Origin: an uncultured Pelagibacteraceae bacterium
GTDB taxonomy: Bacteria; Pseudomonadota; Alphaproteobacteria; Pelagibacterales; Pelagibacteraceae
Assembly: GCA_902519255.1 (NCBI GenBank)
Contig: CABYIV010000005.1
Location: forward strand, 1-64,000
Direction of reading: 5' to 3'
Length of the DNA: 64,000 bases
The notes under the pieces are model-generated. The model searched no databases. It saw only the letters and a list, made by a program, of their open reading frames with translations, and was not told where the DNA came from. Positions 62,863-64,000 of the stretch are shown here, piece by piece (the stretch's first letter is position 1; every line of letters starts with the position of its first letter). The position numbers were made by a program, and so were the translations under genes.

Positions 62863-63921
62863 CTAAATTTTGATTGATTTTGAAAATTTTCTGTACTCTT
62901 TCCATTTGCCAACATCCATCCAAGAGTTATCTTCTATAGGATATACATCAACTTTTAGCTTTTTTTTCATACTTAAGCGTATTAATTGATCCATATCAAA
63001 CTTTATGTTGCTAGGTATAATTTCAATAGCTTTTTTACCTATTAAATATAATCCGCTATTTATTAATATTTTAATATTTGGCTTTTCTTTTAACCTAAAA
63101 AACTTCCCATTTTCATCTAACATTATTTGACCATAAGGAATGCTTATATTTTTTAAATTCCCAACTATAGTTAAATCATTTTGTTTTTGTTTATGATATT
63201 CAAAGATATTTCCATAATCTACATCAATTATATTATCGCAATTAGTCACAAAATAATTTTTTGAATTAAGTTTTTTTAAATATGATAATGAACCAGCTGT
63301 TCCTAGAGGTTTTTTTTCCTCTAAAAACTTTAGATTTAATTTTTTCGTATCTTTAAAATAAGCTTTAATTAAATCTTTTTTATAATTTATTGAAATAATA
63401 AAATTTTTTAAATTTTGTCTTTCAAATTTTGACATAATATTTTCAATTAAAGTATTTTCACCAATAGGCATTAATGGTTTTGGAAGTACATTTGTTGCTG
63501 GGTGAAGTCTGGAGCCCCTTCCTCCTGCCATAATAACAACTTTAATAGAACTTAATTTTTTATTAAATTTAAATAATTTTTTTTTGAATGATTGGATGGT
63601 AAAAATTTTAATTATATTTTTTTTTTCATTTAATATTGGTACAATATTAATATTATTGTTTTCATTTAAAATTATCTTCTTTATTTTGTGAATGTCGTAA
63701 TTCCGCTCAAAAAAAAGAAAGTTTTTATTGCATAAATCTTTTAATTTGCTGTTTATACTCTTTTTTTTAAGAAGAGCTCTTCTAATATCTCCATCTGTAA
63801 TTGTTCCAAGAGCCTTTTTTTTTTCGTCTATTACAATTAAACAATTTCTATTAACAGAGTCTAATAATTTTATCGCATCTCTTATTTTATTATTGCCTTT
63901 AATTAAATAGTTATTAATCAT
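62863..63921 (-). CDS. CBS-domain nucleotidyltransferase (PtmE-like)
   Basis: Two CBS motifs (about residues 1-120; RNCLIVIDEKKKALGTITDGDIRRALL) precede a sugar-1-phosphate nucleotidyltransferase with VVIMAGGRGSRLHPATNVLPKPLM, EKKPLGTAGSL, VTNCDNIIDVDY and SWMDVGKWKEY. This architecture is that of PtmE, which forms GDP-glucosamine for legionaminic acid in Campylobacter. It has 352 residues. It overlaps the upstream partial gene by 8 bases and is followed by the CMP-sugar synthetase. Confidence 0.87.
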   Translation of the reverse strand: MINNYLIKGNNKIRDAIKLLDSVNRNCLIVIDEKKKALGTITDGDIRRALLKKKSINSKLKDLCNKNFLFFERNYDIHKIKKIILNENNNINIVPILNEKKNIIKIFTIQSFKKKLFKFNKKLSSIKVVIMAGGRGSRLHPATNVLPKPLMPIGENTLIENIMSKFERQNLKNFIISINYKKDLIKAYFKDTKKLNLKFLEEKKPLGTAGSLSYLKKLNSKNYFVTNCDNIIDVDYGNIFEYHKQKQNDLTIVGNLKNISIPYGQIMLDENGKFFRLKEKPNIKILINSGLYLIGKKAIEIIPSNIKFDMDQLIRLSMKKKLKVDVYPIEDNSWMDVGKWKEYRKFSKSIKI

Positions 63922-64000
63922 CCGTACCGTCGTAATTAGCTGTATGCCTCAATTTCCATTCATTACTTATTTTCTTCCATAAATGTGGAGATCTGAATTT
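63914..64000 (-). CDS. 3' end of an unidentified island gene (truncated by the window)
   Basis: The last 28 codons of a minus-strand frame that enters from beyond 64000 and ends at TAA 63914-63916. The visible tail has FRSPHLWKKISNEW and LRHTANYDGTDD. It overlaps the CBS-nucleotidyltransferase start by 8 bases, so it is probably in the same operon. A NeuB- or NeuC-type nonulosonate gene would fit the context, but the tail is too short to say. Confidence 0.6.
   Translation of the reverse strand, partial: KFRSPHLWKKISNEWKLRHTANYDGTDD

Noticed and set aside
24533-64000. CRISPR arrays, transposons, integrases or att repeats in the island
   Set aside because: I found no regularly spaced repeats, transposase or recombinase motifs and no terminal inverted repeats.

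Overview
The window looks like a piece of a SAR11 (Candidatus Pelagibacter-type) alphaproteobacterial chromosome. The DNA is very AT-rich, genes sit a few bases apart or overlap, and the core gene order is alphaproteobacterial: yebC-ruvC-tolQRAB-pal-cpoB-tilS-ftsH, zauP-zapA, trcR and the split pntAA/pntAB/pntB transhydrogenase. A 5S rRNA gene stands alone beside a long polysaccharide island. This matches the known SAR11 hypervariable region that lies between the 16S-23S genes and the 5S gene. The 16S and 23S genes would be beyond position 64000.

Region 1 (6-11467, minus strand) is a housekeeping run: ZauP/ZapA division proteins, 5-formyl-THF cyclo-ligase, a YmdB-type phosphoesterase, YebC, a divergent RuvC, the Tol-Pal envelope system, TilS and FtsH. 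A terminator separates pal from cpoB. Region 2 (11520-19751, plus strand) holds central carbon metabolism (tkt-gap-pgk-fba), then thiE, efp, suhB, rpmE, trcR, rpsU and an initiator tRNA. Region 3 (19755-24499, minus strand) runs from the 5S rRNA through an epimerase, rpmJ, a 36-residue cytochrome oxidase subunit IV, pntAA-pntAB-pntB and a transaldolase-family gene.

Region 4 (24533-64000) is a cell-surface polysaccharide island of about 40 kb that continues past the window. It has sugar-nucleotide pathways for GDP-fucose (gmd, fcl), a CDP-deoxyhexose (rfbF, rfbG, an RfbH-like dehydratase, an SDR), UDP-ManNAc (wecB) and a nonulosonate (CBS-nucleotidyltransferase plus NeuA/PtmB-like synthetase). 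A KdsB-like / dehydroquinate-synthase-like / SDR trio is also present. Assembly genes include a WecA-like initiating transferase, several GT2 enzymes, a glycosyltransferase fused to a Wzx-like flippase domain, two Wzy-like polymerase candidates and an O-antigen ligase-like protein. Modification genes include a carbamoyltransferase, an FkbM methyltransferase, a polysaccharide deacetylase and an acyl-ligase/ACP/acyltransferase module. Orientation alternates in the first half of the island and is almost all minus in the second. I saw no integrase, transposase or IS.

The most notable points are: a 5S gene with its own near-consensus promoter whose transcript would run straight into protein genes; an rpsU gene that appears to start at AUU and lies 4 bases upstream of an initiator tRNA with a non-canonical anticodon stem; the glycosyltransferase-flippase fusion; and the acyl-ligase/ACP/acyltransferase module.
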